This document shows, piece after piece, positions 18,990 through 29,280 of a DNA stretch of 43,465 nt. The DNA lies in NCBI GenBank assembly GCA_003427395.1, contig BFEA01000646.1:218535-261999 (forward strand). The letters run 5' to 3'. Position 1 is the stretch's first letter; every line of letters starts with the position of its first letter. Position numbers and translations under genes: made by a program. The notes below the pieces were generated by a model. It did no database searches, had not been told where the DNA came from, and worked only from the letters and a program-made list of their open reading frames with translations. This DNA comes from Chara braunii (Eukaryota > Streptophyta > Charophyceae > Charales > Characeae).

Positions 18990-19640
18990 GTAGCCCAATT
19001 TGTGGGCTGTCTGATAATCTGTTATGAATTCGAAGTTTTGTCCCAGGCGGAAGTTGTTTACAATGACGTCCTGTATATTACATAATAATAAAAAGAAAAT
19101 TTAAAATGAACTTGTTTCTTTTTTCCCCAACAAAGTGGTATTCTGGGCTGGACAAAGAGGACAGAAAACAGGAGTGACATACTACACTGGCAGTACCACC
19201 CCACTGCGGTGTTAGTTTTTTGGGGGGGGACCCTCCTACCTGCCGAAAATGAATTGCACTGGTGGAGTACACTGAAGTACAACGCTGAGTACAACCTCAC
19301 ACATGCCACGTTGTACTGACGTACAATTTTCTTCTTATTTTTTGTCACAGGGGATACCCTGGATAGCAGATGACACTCAAAAGGAGTGGGAGAGGAAGCA
19401 CAGAATCGTGGGAAACTCAAATCTACTAGGCTAAATGATTCCTAGGTTGCCAGAGAAGAGAAAGCAAGGGAAGATCTCCTATGGGATTTTAACTCGATCA
19501 GGAGAAAAGCAGAGCACGAGTATCTCCGGGACCTAACAAAGATTCAGGCTGTGCTGGCCAGATAAGAACAGATGGCAGTCAAGAACAAGGAGAACAAGCA
19601 GCTATAATCCCAAACAACCATAAAAAACTCAGACAACAAA
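18990..19640. other. unassigned sequence
   Basis: No gene, RNA or repeat recognised between the poly(T) tract and the LINE fragment. Confidence 0.4.
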
Positions 19641-19649
19641 AGAATGCAC

Positions 19650-20109
19650 GACCAGGAGATAGAACTCGAAACACGGATCTGGGTGTTTGGATCTCCATGA
19701 TAGCAAATAACAAACCAATCTTGAATGATGACTGGATTTTGAAAGGGGCCTTTGAAACACTAAAATTAATGCACGGGAAGATAAAGGGACATCATTGTTC
19801 AGTAGGGCCCTTGTAATCAACAGCATGGGGCCAGCCTTTTTATGGTATATAAATCCGCAACCTTGCCACTCACCAAAACCGTGGTGAGATCCCTCAAAAG
19901 CCAGATTGCTGCCTTCTAATGGCGAGAGAGCCACAAACTGCAGCACGTGATCAGCCAGGTGGCCCAGGATTCGGTGATTCAACCGAAGTCAATGGGGGGC
20001 GTAAGCATCATTGGCCTGCTCACCCAGACGNAGCCAGGTGGCCCAGGATTCGGTGATTCAACCGAAGTCAATGGGGGGCGTAAGCATCATTGGCCTGCTC
20101 ACCCAGACG
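19650..20109 (+). pseudogene. LINE reverse transcriptase C-terminal remnant
   Basis: Pieces in shifting frames match the same region as the fragment at 13.7-14.5 kb: LGVWISMIANNKPILNDDWI near 19678, FLWYINPQ near 19838, and VISQVAQDSVIQPKSMGGVS near 19948, against ISRVAWDSVIQPKAKGGLGI. Several stops are present. The last 78 bp are duplicated across a single N (see the separate entry). Confidence 0.72.
19953..20109. repeat. 78-bp perfect duplication around a single N
   Basis: 19953-20030 and 20032-20109 are identical, starting AGCCAGGTGGCCCAGGATTC and ending CACCCAGACG, with one N at 20031. Perfect identity next to an N in an otherwise decayed element points to unmerged contig ends rather than biology. 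Confidence 0.93.
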
Positions 20110-20135
20110 AGTCAGACAACGGCTCTCTCTCTCTC

Positions 20136-20340
20136 TTTTTTTTTTTTTTTTTTTCTGTATAATGAAGGCTGCTGGGGATTACTAGGAGAGGTGATAAGGG
20201 CTCCCTTCCCTAGTAACTGCTTGTGCAGTCGCTCTATGAATCCCCCGCGGTGATGACCGCAGGGTCCATCTCGGCCCGCGGTCGAGATGGCGACCGCGCG
20301 AGTCGGTCCGAGCTGCCGGGAGCTACACCTGCTGGAAACC
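20136..20340 (-). mobile_element. short poly(A) retroposon (SINE-like), copy 2
   Basis: On the minus strand it starts GGTTTCCAGCAGGTGTAGCT like copy 1 at 15.4 kb. It has an extra GC-rich, self-complementary middle (CTCGACCGCGGGCCGAGATG) and ends with a stem CTAGGGAAGGGAG / CTCTCCTAG around TTATCACC before an A-tail (T-run 20136-20154 on plus). It sits just after the plus-strand LINE fragment but in the opposite direction. Confidence 0.55.
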
Positions 20341-20800
20341 AAGTCCATCATCCCATATGATTACAAGAATATGATAAATACAGTTCTAGAAAACTTTGAA
20401 AGCTTTGAAACTGCTACCTGTACCTCTTCACTCCCTCCAGGATGCCAGATAAAGAATGTCTAGCTCTGGTACATCCTAGTACTACCTGGAGAAAAGTACC
20501 AAGTACTGCCCAGTACTCTACCCCCTTCTTTCATAGGTGCCAATCAATAAGAACAATTACTGACCACTCTTTTTTGAGTCTTTTAATCAAAACTATACCA
20601 ACTCAGGGGCACCAAACTCAAAGAATCAAAAAGATGATGCCATCATGATGGTGGGAAAAGGTCTGGAAAATCAGAGAGAGGGCTAAGAGGGATGGAGGGA
20701 TCCGAAGTTGAGCAGTCATGAAAACCAAGCGGTAGTCCCATGTAAATTCTTCCTTACTCCCTTCCTGATTCTCTCCCCTTGCCCCCTTCCACTTAATTTC
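20341..20800. other. unassigned sequence
   Basis: Nothing supported; possibly the 3' flank or 3' part of the minus-strand LINE fragment that follows. Confidence 0.35.
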
Positions 20801-20899
20801 TCCCAATTTCCGCCCTATTAAGGCTTCTGGTCCCCCCAGCCAGTTGCCGCAGAATTGTTGAATGTGATTAAGGATTTCTTATTTGGTTATTAAATGTTT

Positions 20900-21689
20900 G
20901 ATTTGTTCTTTTACCTTGTCTCATTGAGAAGTGATGTCAGTTTGAATTTGGTGCGTTATTGAATCAGTGAATTCTGGGCCATCAATCCTAGCCCCCTCTA
21001 TTTCGTATGTACAGCAGCGGTGCCATAGAGCCCAAAGAATCATCCTCCTTCCTACCTTATACTAGGGATTGAGAGTGAAGTCATCTATCTAAGCTGGGTT
21101 CAAGGTTTCACATAGGAGGGTTTTCCATTCACAAGGCCATGGCTGGGAGGTAATGGTTTGGCTCCAAATCCTATCCCACCATCTCCACAACCATACCGCC
21201 CCTGGACACCGGAGAAACATATGCTCGATAGTTTCTGGAATATGCCGAGAGGGAACTGCAAAAGAGCAGAGTTTACACCAGGGTAAAGCTAAGCCCCTTT
21301 GTTCTAGGGAGGTCCTATCAATGAGCCAGTCATTTGTTGGTAAGCAGCGGTGATTGATCTGCCATTCCAGAGAGGCTACCTTAGCTGGTTTGGATTTAAT
21401 GGTCTTGAACCGTTTAATAATAGATCGTAGAAAATCCTTGCTAAGATTCAATTGCCTCATCCAGCGAGATATCACTGTCCCTCAACTTTAGTTTACGTCT
21501 AAGCATTCGATATGTAGACTTCATAGTTAAGGCGTGGAGGTGAACAAAATCATCTTTTACCAACCGGTGTAGTCCATGTCCAACTGGCAAAATGGAAAAC
21601 CGACTTATAATCGGGAGAGACGGTTCGAATGCCAACCATTGTTCTTTGTCTTCTAATACGCTTATTTTGAACACTTGACACGACTGCAA
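20900..21689 (-). pseudogene. LINE ORF2 C-terminal fragment with zf-RVT zinc-binding module
   Basis: The minus-strand ORF at 21089-21475 carries the zf-RVT module of plant LINE polyproteins: AKVASLEWQINHRCLPTND, then DRTSLEQRGLALPWCKLC and ETIEHMFLRCPGAVWLWRWW, with the Cys-x2-Cys and His/Cys ligands in place. The preceding ORF (21441-21689) overlaps it in another frame and reads like the segment between RT and zf-RVT (STYRMLRRKLKLRDSD). One frameshift separates them. The RT palm is missing and the 3' boundary is approximate. Confidence 0.75.
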
Positions 21690-21912
21690 CCAATAAGTCT
21701 CTCGCTAGGAAAGGGGGAAAGACGGGTAGAGCCGGGTAGGGCGTCGTTAGAGCGCCGCTCTAACCCCCCCTACCCCCGCTCTAACCCCGTTCTACCACAT
21801 TTCCCCTCTGTCTCACCCGCTTTTGAAAAATGTGCGAGCGGTGGGGGGCTGTGGATGACGAGGACTAAGGCTCCCCACTCCGAAAGTGACAAAAAAGAAA
21901 AGAAAAGAACAT

Positions 21913-22107
21913 CCTTCTACGCCCCTACACCCCTCAACATCCCTTCCCTATAGCCATTAACATCCGTCCCTTGCACCCCTCCCCAACATCCCTCAGCAAA
22001 CCGCCACCCCCCCTCCACCCCTCAACACCCTTACCCTGCACCCCTCAGCACCCCTCAGCACCCCTCCCCTACACCCCTCCCCTACACCCCTCAGCACCCC
22101 TCCCCTA
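21913..22107. repeat. C-rich minisatellite (CACCCCTCAG / CCCCTACAC)
   Basis: Irregular 9-13-bp units such as CACCCCTCAGCACCCCTC and CCCTACACCCCTCCC alternate. The strand asymmetry would permit i-motif or, on the other strand, G-quadruplex folding. Confidence 0.8.
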
Positions 22108-22560
22108 GGATCCACCTCCAGTTCCAGTGTGTCTTTGTCGGGCCTGAAAAGCCAGAGAGGATCTTTTGTTTTCGGTTCTCCTCGCCTTTCCCTCCTTTGC
22201 TCGTTCTGCAGTTCCCTGATCTTCCAAAGATCCTGGGTGTCGAAATCTAAATTTGTTAGTGAACTTCTTCTTCACTTCTGTGATTGCTTTGCCCGCGACT
22301 TCCACTCATGTACCTCGAAACTAGCTATATTACTATCAGTCACTGATTGCTTGATAAAGCGGAGGGCAACTGGAGGAGAGCGTTACGTTTTTTAACGTTG
22401 CCCAATCGCACTTTTCCCGTGTCTGTCCTTTTTGAGTAATGACCTTCAGGCTATTGGGATGCTGTCGATCAGCTCTTCGAGGTTCTTCTTCAAGTTGTGA
22501 TGTCTGCACAGGCTTGATCTTAGCTCCCCTTCCGTTTTCCATCTTCGTTTCTGGTCATCC
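22100..22560 (-). pseudogene. unrecognised decayed coding-like sequence
   Basis: Two minus-strand frames together look protein-like, with charged helical segments: NLDFDTQDLWKIRELQNEQR and then LWLFRPDKDTLELEVDPR in one frame, AITEVKKKFTNKFRFRHP in another, and KPVQTSQLEEEPRRADRQHP further upstream. A stop and a frameshift break them. Composition suggests a transposon gag-like or host coding remnant, but I recognise no family. Confidence 0.22.
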
Positions 22561-23319
22561 CACAGGTGTTCTATTTTCCATATGCGTTTTTCCACCCACA
22601 CTCTCCATTTCTTATCCTTTCCCAAGAGTGTCCAAACTTGTTTGTTATTCCTTCAGTAAGTCATTGCCACATTAAGGTTGGCACAGATCTTCTTCCTTTG
22701 AGTTTGGTCCCCTCCTTCGTGGAAATGCCTCCCTCCATGCTGTGATCAGTCTTACCCAATGTTGGCTTGGAGGGTCACCATTTGGGGGTTGGACCCCCGG
22801 TCTGAGCCTTGTGCCCTCCCTCCTTGGTGTCCAATGCCTGTTCATGAGACATGTGTGTCCTGTAATGCTCTAGTACACTTAGAACGGCAGCAAATTTCTT
22901 ATTTGGTACAGTGCCATTTCTTGCCATGATAATTGTTGTTGGGATGATTTGCAAACAAAAAAAAAATAAAAAAATGTGTGTCCTGTTCATGGTAACCGCC
23001 CGGACGTCCGGACCCGGTTCCAGACAGTCCGGTGTCCGGTGTCCGGTGTCTGGTGTCCAGTCCCCATGTCTGGATGGAGGCCCCTGGGGCAAAAATCAAT
23101 AAACAAAAAAGGGGCGTCCCAGGACGTTTGTCGGGTCCTAGCGGCCCCTCGAAAAATAACAGGGTGATTTTTAAGTGTCCTTTCACCCCACTGGACATGG
23201 CCTAGAGGCTAGAGGTCCAGACACAAGACACTGCAGGTTTTTGAGGTGGCGGGTTTTGCACAGGCCCGAGCAATTTCAAAGCGGCCATTTCGACGTGGCG
23301 CCCGCCGCTGCTGCTGCCC

Positions 23320-23322
<3 letters not shown>

Positions 23323-23356
<34 letters not shown>
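23323..23356. repeat. (AG)17 microsatellite running into the gap
   Basis: The dinucleotide tract stops at the first N. Its true length is unknown and it probably caused the gap. Confidence 0.95.
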
Positions 23357-23811
23357 NNNNNNNNNNNNNNNNNNNNNNNNNNNNNNNNNNNNNNNNNNNN
23401 NNNNNNNNNNNNNNNNNNNNNNNNNNNNNNNNNNNNNNNNNNNNNNNNNNNNNNNNNNNNNNNNNNNNNNNNNNNNNNNNNNNNNNNNNNNNNNNNNNNN
23501 NNNNNNNNNNNNNNNNNNNNNNNNNNNNNNNNNNNNNNNNNNNNNNNNNNNNNNNNNNNNNNNNNNNNNNNNNNNNNNNNNNNNNNNNNNNNNNNNNNNN
23601 NNNNNNNNNNNNNNNNNNNNNNNNNNNNNNNNNNNNNNNNNNNNNNNNNNNNNNNNNNNNNNNNNNNNNNNNNNNNNNNNNNNNNNNNNNNNNNNNNNNN
23701 NNNNNNNNNNNNNNNNNNNNNNNNNNNNNNNNNNNNNNNNNNNNNNNNNNNNNNNNNNNNNNNNNNNNNNNNNNNNNNNNNNNNNNNNNNNNNNNNNNNN
23801 NNNNNNNNNNN
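23357..23811. other. assembly gap (455 N)
   Basis: No sequence information. ORFs drawn through it are meaningless. Confidence 1.
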
Positions 23812-23949
23812 GGTCTGGACTGTCTGGTGTCCGGTGATGTCCGGATCACCGTCCGGTGATGTCCGGATCACTGGACAGTCCGGAACGATCCAGACACTGG
23901 TCTGGAAGACAGTCCGGAAGTGTCCGATGTCCGGGTCAGGGTTACCATG

Positions 23950-25626
23950 GTTGGGAATCTTGGGATATATACCAAAATGCCCCTAAAACATGTGGGTAGA
24001 GCGGAACGCCCTTTTGGGCATAATTCTTTGTGTTTTTCCCGTGTCAGGCCCGTGTGCAATTTTGCAATCTGGACCGCGTCATTGGGGCCTGGGCCTGCAC
24101 CCTGTTTTACCTTGTTTGCCCTCCATACCAGGTGGGCAACTTTGCACAGGCCTGTAGGCGTGCCAGTTTGCCTCTGAGATTCAAACTTTCAAACTCCTCT
24201 GCCGCTGCCTCACGTTGTGTTCCGCGGGTTCATTCACCGCTGTGGCTTCACCCTGGTAAGCTTCCCCATCTCCAACTCCTCCTCCCCCGTCATTCCTCAA
24301 AGTTCTCCTCCTATGCCACGTCACCATCCCCGAGATCCTCCTGCCTGCCACTCCTTCAAACTCTCTCACACTCTGATACATGCCCAGCTGGGCAATGTAT
24401 GTACAGCCAAGGATCCGCAATGTGATGAAAAGGACTGAATGGACAATTAAATATTAGTGAAGCATCAACAAGCAATGTACACCCTGATACATACGAAATG
24501 GCACAAAATAGCGCAGTGGAAGACTTGGATATAAGTCCTGACCTGACCGGGACTGACACGACATCCCATCATACATCACACATGTGAGAGGAGGAGGAGG
24601 GACCGCATACGCAGAAGAAAGGTCCCTCCTTGCACACGCACATGGGGAGATACCACAGATGTGAGATGGTGGAAGAGGTGAGACGAAGATGGAGGCGAGG
24701 GAGAAGACCAAGATCGCAATGGCGATGTCCAAAAATAGTCCCTTGCCGATGTCCAATCAATGTCTGTCTCAGAAATGTCAAACCAGATCCTGGGCGCAAT
24801 GCCCACTGTAACCCCTGCCTGTATCCTCTGCCTGTGACCTTCCTCACTCTCGTATCTGAAGAAGAAGAAGAAGAAGAAGAAGAAGAAGATGGAGGGAGGA
24901 GGAAGGAGAAGAGAGAGAGAGAGAGAAATGAGATGGAGGACGAGGAGGAGGAAGAAGAATGCCGTCCTCGTCGCTGTCTCACCTGGAGATAGCTGCCACC
25001 GTACTGACTGTTGTGGTCGCTCTGTGCAGGTACCGCGCGGAGTCCCCAGCTATGGCGCCAGGTACGTTCCCCGCTACAGGTAGGCCTCCACCTCTCTCTC
25101 GTCCTCCTACACCTCTACTCCCAGCTTCGCAGCGTAGCGCTAGGATAGCGCAGCCTCCAACCAGCAGTGTGTCGCTCAAGAAGTGAGCTGCCGAACCGTC
25201 CGTCGCCCGGCCGCTGCCCAGCTATATGTAGCGCTGGGCGGGCTGGGCCTACCTGGTGCTGGCCTCAAAAACGGCCCAGTCAGTCTGGGTCCCTACCGGA
25301 CGTCCAGACCCTGCTGATGATGCAGCAAGGCGCGGAAACGCGCCTGGCCTCTTTAGGCCCTGCCTCTGGTGTACCCAGTCCCAAGGTCGTGCCTTGGGGA
25401 CTGCAAGTCCGAAACGACACCTGCACAGACAACGACGGGGCAGCAGGTAAGTAAATAAATAAGTAAATAAATAAATAAATGCCACCTATATTCATTATCT
25501 GTGGCGTGGGGGCCACCGTGGGCCTCCAGGGCGCATGTCTGATGGGCATGCGGCCTGAGGGCCCCTCAGCAATTGACGGGCCGACGGGCCCCTTAAATGG
25601 GGCCCGTGTGCAGGCGCAGCATGTAA

Positions 25627-25628
<2 letters not shown>
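23950..25628. other. unassigned sequence with GAA microsatellite
   Basis: A dispersed ~60-bp word (near 23955-24015) occurs inverted at about 28105-28160. A (GAA)n tract occupies 24858-24888 and GA/GAG-rich sequence follows to 24960. A TAAA/TAAG tetranucleotide tract lies at 25448-25480. No gene was recognised. Confidence 0.45.

Positions 25629-25671
<43 letters not shown>
25629..25671. repeat. (CT)21 microsatellite
   Basis: An uninterrupted dinucleotide tract. Confidence 0.97.
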
Positions 25672-25675
<4 letters not shown>

Positions 25676-25984
25676 CAACTGCTAAAACGACCACACCTTC
25701 CGCCGAATAGAATGCGCGTTTATTATCTGTGTATCTAGTCAGAAAGTTGCTCTAAAAAAGTACAGCCATAATGGCCGTGCGTTGTGTTCAAGGGGCACTC
25801 TGTTTCAGGGCAATATGCAAATATCTGGTTTGTAATCGTGATTGCTTTTTTTCTTTTTTTTTTTCCGAACATCAGCTGCCAGGCGCTGATCAATCTTGAT
25901 CCTCCTCGATGTCCGTTGGGATGACGTTTTTTTGGTGAAATAATGGCTTCCCGCTACCCCCCATCCCCTTCTCATAAGAATACG

Positions 25985-26030
25985 CCACGTGGTGTAAATG
26001 GACACCACGTGGGGTGTTCTAGCCACGTGG
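25985..26030. promoter_or_regulatory. cluster of three palindromic G-boxes
   Basis: CCACGTGG occurs at 25985-25992, 26005-26012 and 26023-26030, three exact 8-bp palindromes within 46 bp. CACGTG is the plant bZIP/bHLH (ABA, light) core. No supported gene starts nearby, so it may be a transposon-borne promoter element or a tandem repeat. Confidence 0.45.
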
Positions 26031-26273
26031 CACTCACAAGAAAAAATGGCTTCCCACTACCATGAAGAAACACATAATTTGACGCATTTTGGCAGACGTG
26101 ACTCAAATGGATCTTGCCATTCGATGCCTTGGCGCTGGAATGATGGCACGTGAAGATCAATTTGACCGATTTTGAGGCACAGGAGCGACTGGAGTGGAGT
26201 GGTTGCCGTCGCTTTGGACCGCGTGGCATTTTTGATGGGTGGAACACTTGAAAGGGGTAACAGGTGGCACAAA

Positions 26274-26407
<134 letters not shown>

Positions 26408-27023
26408 AACGAGTGATGGATATGCCGGTAGATTTAATTTGTGGGAATAAATGATAAGGAATGTGCAGCATTATAACACTTTGTTGTTGCTGATCAGGGG
26501 TGGGAAACTAGGGTGACGAGAACAAGCGGCTGTATGAAGACTATGGTTGCTCATCATCAAGTCATGTGCATCCCAAAATGTAGTGCATGGGAGGTTCTCT
26601 TCCGGCTGTCTTTTCGTGTGTGTCGGCTTCCAATGGCCAGGGGGCAAAACACAAAGATGACCTGGGCCGGTAGGTGTAAAACGGAAATAAATAGGGCCTG
26701 GGAAAAGTTGGCAAGTACCGGAACATTTTGCAAAGATGGACAGTACCCGGTAGGGGTATTTTGCAAAGATGGCAGGTCCAACTGATGCCAGGGGCAGTTT
26801 GCAAAACATTTTTTGTGTCAGAGGCAGGGTTGCATACCCTGACGGTCGGCGGCCTTTGACTGGTCAGCACCTATCAGTCGGGGGCTGTCGGCGGTCTAGA
26901 ACCCCTAATAACCCCACCAACACCCCCCATACCCGCCCCCAATACCCCCATACACCCACCCAACACCCCCAAACCACGAGAGAAGGTTAACAAGAGTCGT
27001 ATTTTTCATCACCACTTCAGGAC

Positions 27024-27202
27024 ACCCTTCACCACTTCAGGATGCAGCCTACCTAAACAGGTGGTTTTCAGGGTCTTCGTACCTTTCACCACTTCAGGAC
27101 CATTCAGGTCTGAAGATCCTGAATGGTCATGAAGTGGTGAAAGTTCCGAAGACCCTGAAAACCATCTATTTAGGCAGGCTGCATCCTCAAGTGGTGAAGG
27201 GT
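27024..27202. repeat. long hairpin: 85-bp inverted arms, 9-base loop
   Basis: Arm 1 (27024-27108) starts ACCCTTCACCACTTCAGGAT and ends CACTTCAGGACCATTCAGG. Arm 2 (27118-27202) is its inverted copy with about 7 mismatches in 85. A further direct copy lies at 27291-27375 and a partial one at 27201-27250. All are inside the hAT-like element. A transcript across 27024-27202 would fold into a nearly perfect stem. Confidence 0.9.
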
Positions 27203-27599
27203 GGTTTTCATGGTCTTTGGACCTTTCACCACTTCAGGACCATTCAGGATTTCCAGACTGCCCAAAACTCTCACTTGACCACTTCAGGACACCCTTCACC
27301 ACTTCAGGATGCAGCCTGCCTAAATAGGTGGTTTTCAGGGTCTTCGGACCTTTCACCACTTCAGGACCATTCAGGATTTTCATACTACCCAAAACTCTCA
27401 CTTCAGAATTTTCATTCCTGAATTTTCAGCTACCCGATAACCGCTTGTGCAAACCACCCCCCAACACCCTCATTCATCCCCCCGAGCCCGCAAACAAGGC
27501 TAAGGTTTTATGGGGCGAGCTGCATGACGGGAAAGGCACGAAGCGAAGCTGTTTGTCAACTTTCCCTCTCAAGCCCACCCCTATACCTCCCTATACCCC

Positions 27600-28096
27600 C
27601 CCCCCCCCCCAACCCCACCCCCCCCACACCGCCCCCCCATCTCCAAAAGTTTCTCAGCGGATTTGAGCTGTACTCAGCAAGCGCAGTACAGCCCCCAACT
27701 CAGATTTGAAAAACAATCAGTGGATGGTTGTTTTTTGACTGGTCGGCAGACCGCCGACCGGTCGGCCCTACTGGTCGGCTGCAATACAGTCGGGGGTCCG
27801 GGTTGGGGGTCGGCGGTCGGCAGGCATGCAACCCTGCTGATTATTAAAAAACAGTAGATAACTAGTATTACAGTACTATTACTACTATTACTCACCNCCC
27901 CCCCCCCCCAACCCCCCCATCCCCAAAAGTTTCTCAGCGGAGTTGGACTGTACAGGGCAAGCGCAGTACAACCCCCAACTCATACACTGGATGACTGTTT
28001 TCTGCCTGGTCGGCAGACCGCCGACCGGTCAGCCCTACCCGCCTGCTGCAAAACGGTCGGCGGCCGGGGTCAGCGGTTGGCAGGAATGCAACCCTG
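27600..28096. repeat. tandem duplication of the hAT right end
   Basis: A C-rich block, AAAAGTTTCTCAGCGGA, GCAAGCGCAGTACA, GGTCGGCAGACCGCCGACCG and the terminal ATGCAACCCTG occur twice, ending at 27836 and 28096. Only the outer end has the matching TSD. The inner copy is followed by unrelated sequence and an N inside a C-run at 27897. Confidence 0.85.
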
Positions 28097-28104
28097 GTCA
28101 GAGG

Positions 28105-28965
28105 GGTATTCCGCTCTTCCCAATCTTTTAGGGGCATTTTGGCATATATCTCAACTTTTAGGGGTAATTCGCGAATGATCCTTTCCTGTTTTAAATCACC
28201 AGTACATGGGCACCTGGGCCGTGGGTCTGACACCTCAAATTCGGGAGGCACGAAACGAAAATAGGGCCACCGATCGAATTTATCAACGGCGGGCCCAACA
28301 AATGACGTTTTGGCCTCGTTTTCTTGTGGCGACAAGTTTCGGACTGCAAGGCTGGGGCCATGTACTTGTGGTTTAATATTAACCGTAAACCACCAGTACC
28401 TTTCCCATATGTCGGCCACGGGCACTGCGCGCCGACCCAAAAATCGAGAGAGGCCGCCGATTTTTTTTATTATTTTTTTTTTAAACAGAACCTTGAGGTT
28501 CTGGCTCCTGCCATTCTGGGGATCAACAGTCCGGTTCCTTTGCCCTGGCAAGTCGAAAAGAGATACATAAATCACGCACACACGCTCCTCCCCATTATGG
28601 CTGGGAGGACCGAGAGGGCGGCATTGATTACTTCCCTTGGGAAGGATATACCACCCCTCACCCATGCATAAGTTAGCATGTACTGTGTCTATTAACATTC
28701 TCTATAATCCCGGTTGTACTCCTCCCAGCGTTAAGACTGTCGGATAAGTGTGTTTTACCAGAGTTTATCGGGCCACATATATGACTTCTTGAAGTAGAAC
28801 CTCTTGGTTTGTTTTCTGTCTAAATCCTAAACCCTAAAGTTGGGCCTAAACCCTACGTTCTATTGTTACTTTGCTATAACAACTTATAGTCTATAAGTAA
28901 ATATGAGTTGAACTAGCAGGGGGATAATTCTTCCTATTCTCATTCATGTTCCGTCTTAAAGTGTC
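28105..28965. other. unassigned sequence with two telo-boxes
   Basis: AAACCCTAA at 28829-28837 and AAACCCTA at 28848-28855 match the plant telo-box found in promoters of translation genes. They are too few to be telomeric. A 254-codon minus-strand ORF crosses from here into the hAT end and shows no domain, so it was not accepted. Confidence 0.4.
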
Positions 28966-28972
28966 GCTGCTT

Positions 28973-29280
28973 TTATACCAATCCCAAATTTACTACCTGT
29001 GATTGGTCCTGAGCTAGTGACATCAGGTTTTCTGTCTCTTCCTGTTGATCACTTAGTTGAGACTCTGCAATTTTCCAGAGTAACCTTGGAATATTGCCTT
29101 TAACGTCTCCTAGCTTTCCTTCTCCCAGTATTTCTTTTTTAAACTTGTCGACAACTTCCTGCTGCCTTGTGGGATCTAGTTTTATGATCTTCACTACTTC
29201 GTTCCAATCAGCTTGATATTCATCTTGTAGTAGGTGAAGGAGATTCTGCCAAGCTTCTGACTCTGATGTGAGTTGAGAAG
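28973..29280 (-). CDS. unrecognised helical ORF fragment
   Basis: The minus-strand frame reads SEAWQNLLHLLQDEYQADW, then EVVKIIKLDPTRQQEVVDKF and GNIPRLLWKIAESQLSDQQE, ending at TAA near 28973. It has even, amphipathic-helix composition unlike repeat ORFs. It overlaps the end of the LINE RT fragment in another frame. It may be part of a transposon protein; I cannot name it. Confidence 0.25.

Larger units (their letters stand above)
22988..23949. mobile_element. candidate inverted-repeat element spanning the assembly gap
   Basis: CATGGTAACC at 22988-22997 is inverted as GGTTACCATG at 23940-23949. Both are followed inward by CCGGAC words and dense TGTCCGG/GTCCGG repeats (23001-23060 and 23812-23935). 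Terminal inversion with subterminal short repeats is typical of DNA transposons such as hAT. The interior is largely the 455-base gap, and no TSD was found, so this stays tentative. Confidence 0.4.
26825..28096. mobile_element. non-autonomous hAT-like DNA transposon, 8-bp TSD
   Basis: The left end reads CAGGGTTGCATACCCTGACG and the right end, reverse-complemented, CAGGGTTGCATTCCTGCCAA, giving 11 perfect terminal bases beginning CAGGG as in many hAT elements. The octamer GTCAGAGG lies immediately outside both ends (26817-26824 and 28097-28104), a perfect 8-bp TSD, the size hAT transposases make. GTCGGCGG/CCGCCGAC motifs crowd both subterminal regions. The 1,272-bp interior has no transposase, so it depended on a partner. 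The right ~190 bp is duplicated internally (27647-27836). Confidence 0.85.

Noticed and set aside
23175-23986. Long ORFs crossing the gap
   Set aside because: Most of their length is N; openness is an artefact.
27934-28698. 254-codon minus-strand ORF
   Set aside because: It runs from unassigned DNA through the hAT right end including its inverted repeat, has no domain and uneven composition. Chance openness in GC-rich DNA is more likely.
28827-28856. Possible interstitial telomere repeats (AAACCCTAAA, AAACCCTA)
   Set aside because: Only two isolated units in different phase. Better described as telo-box words or chance.
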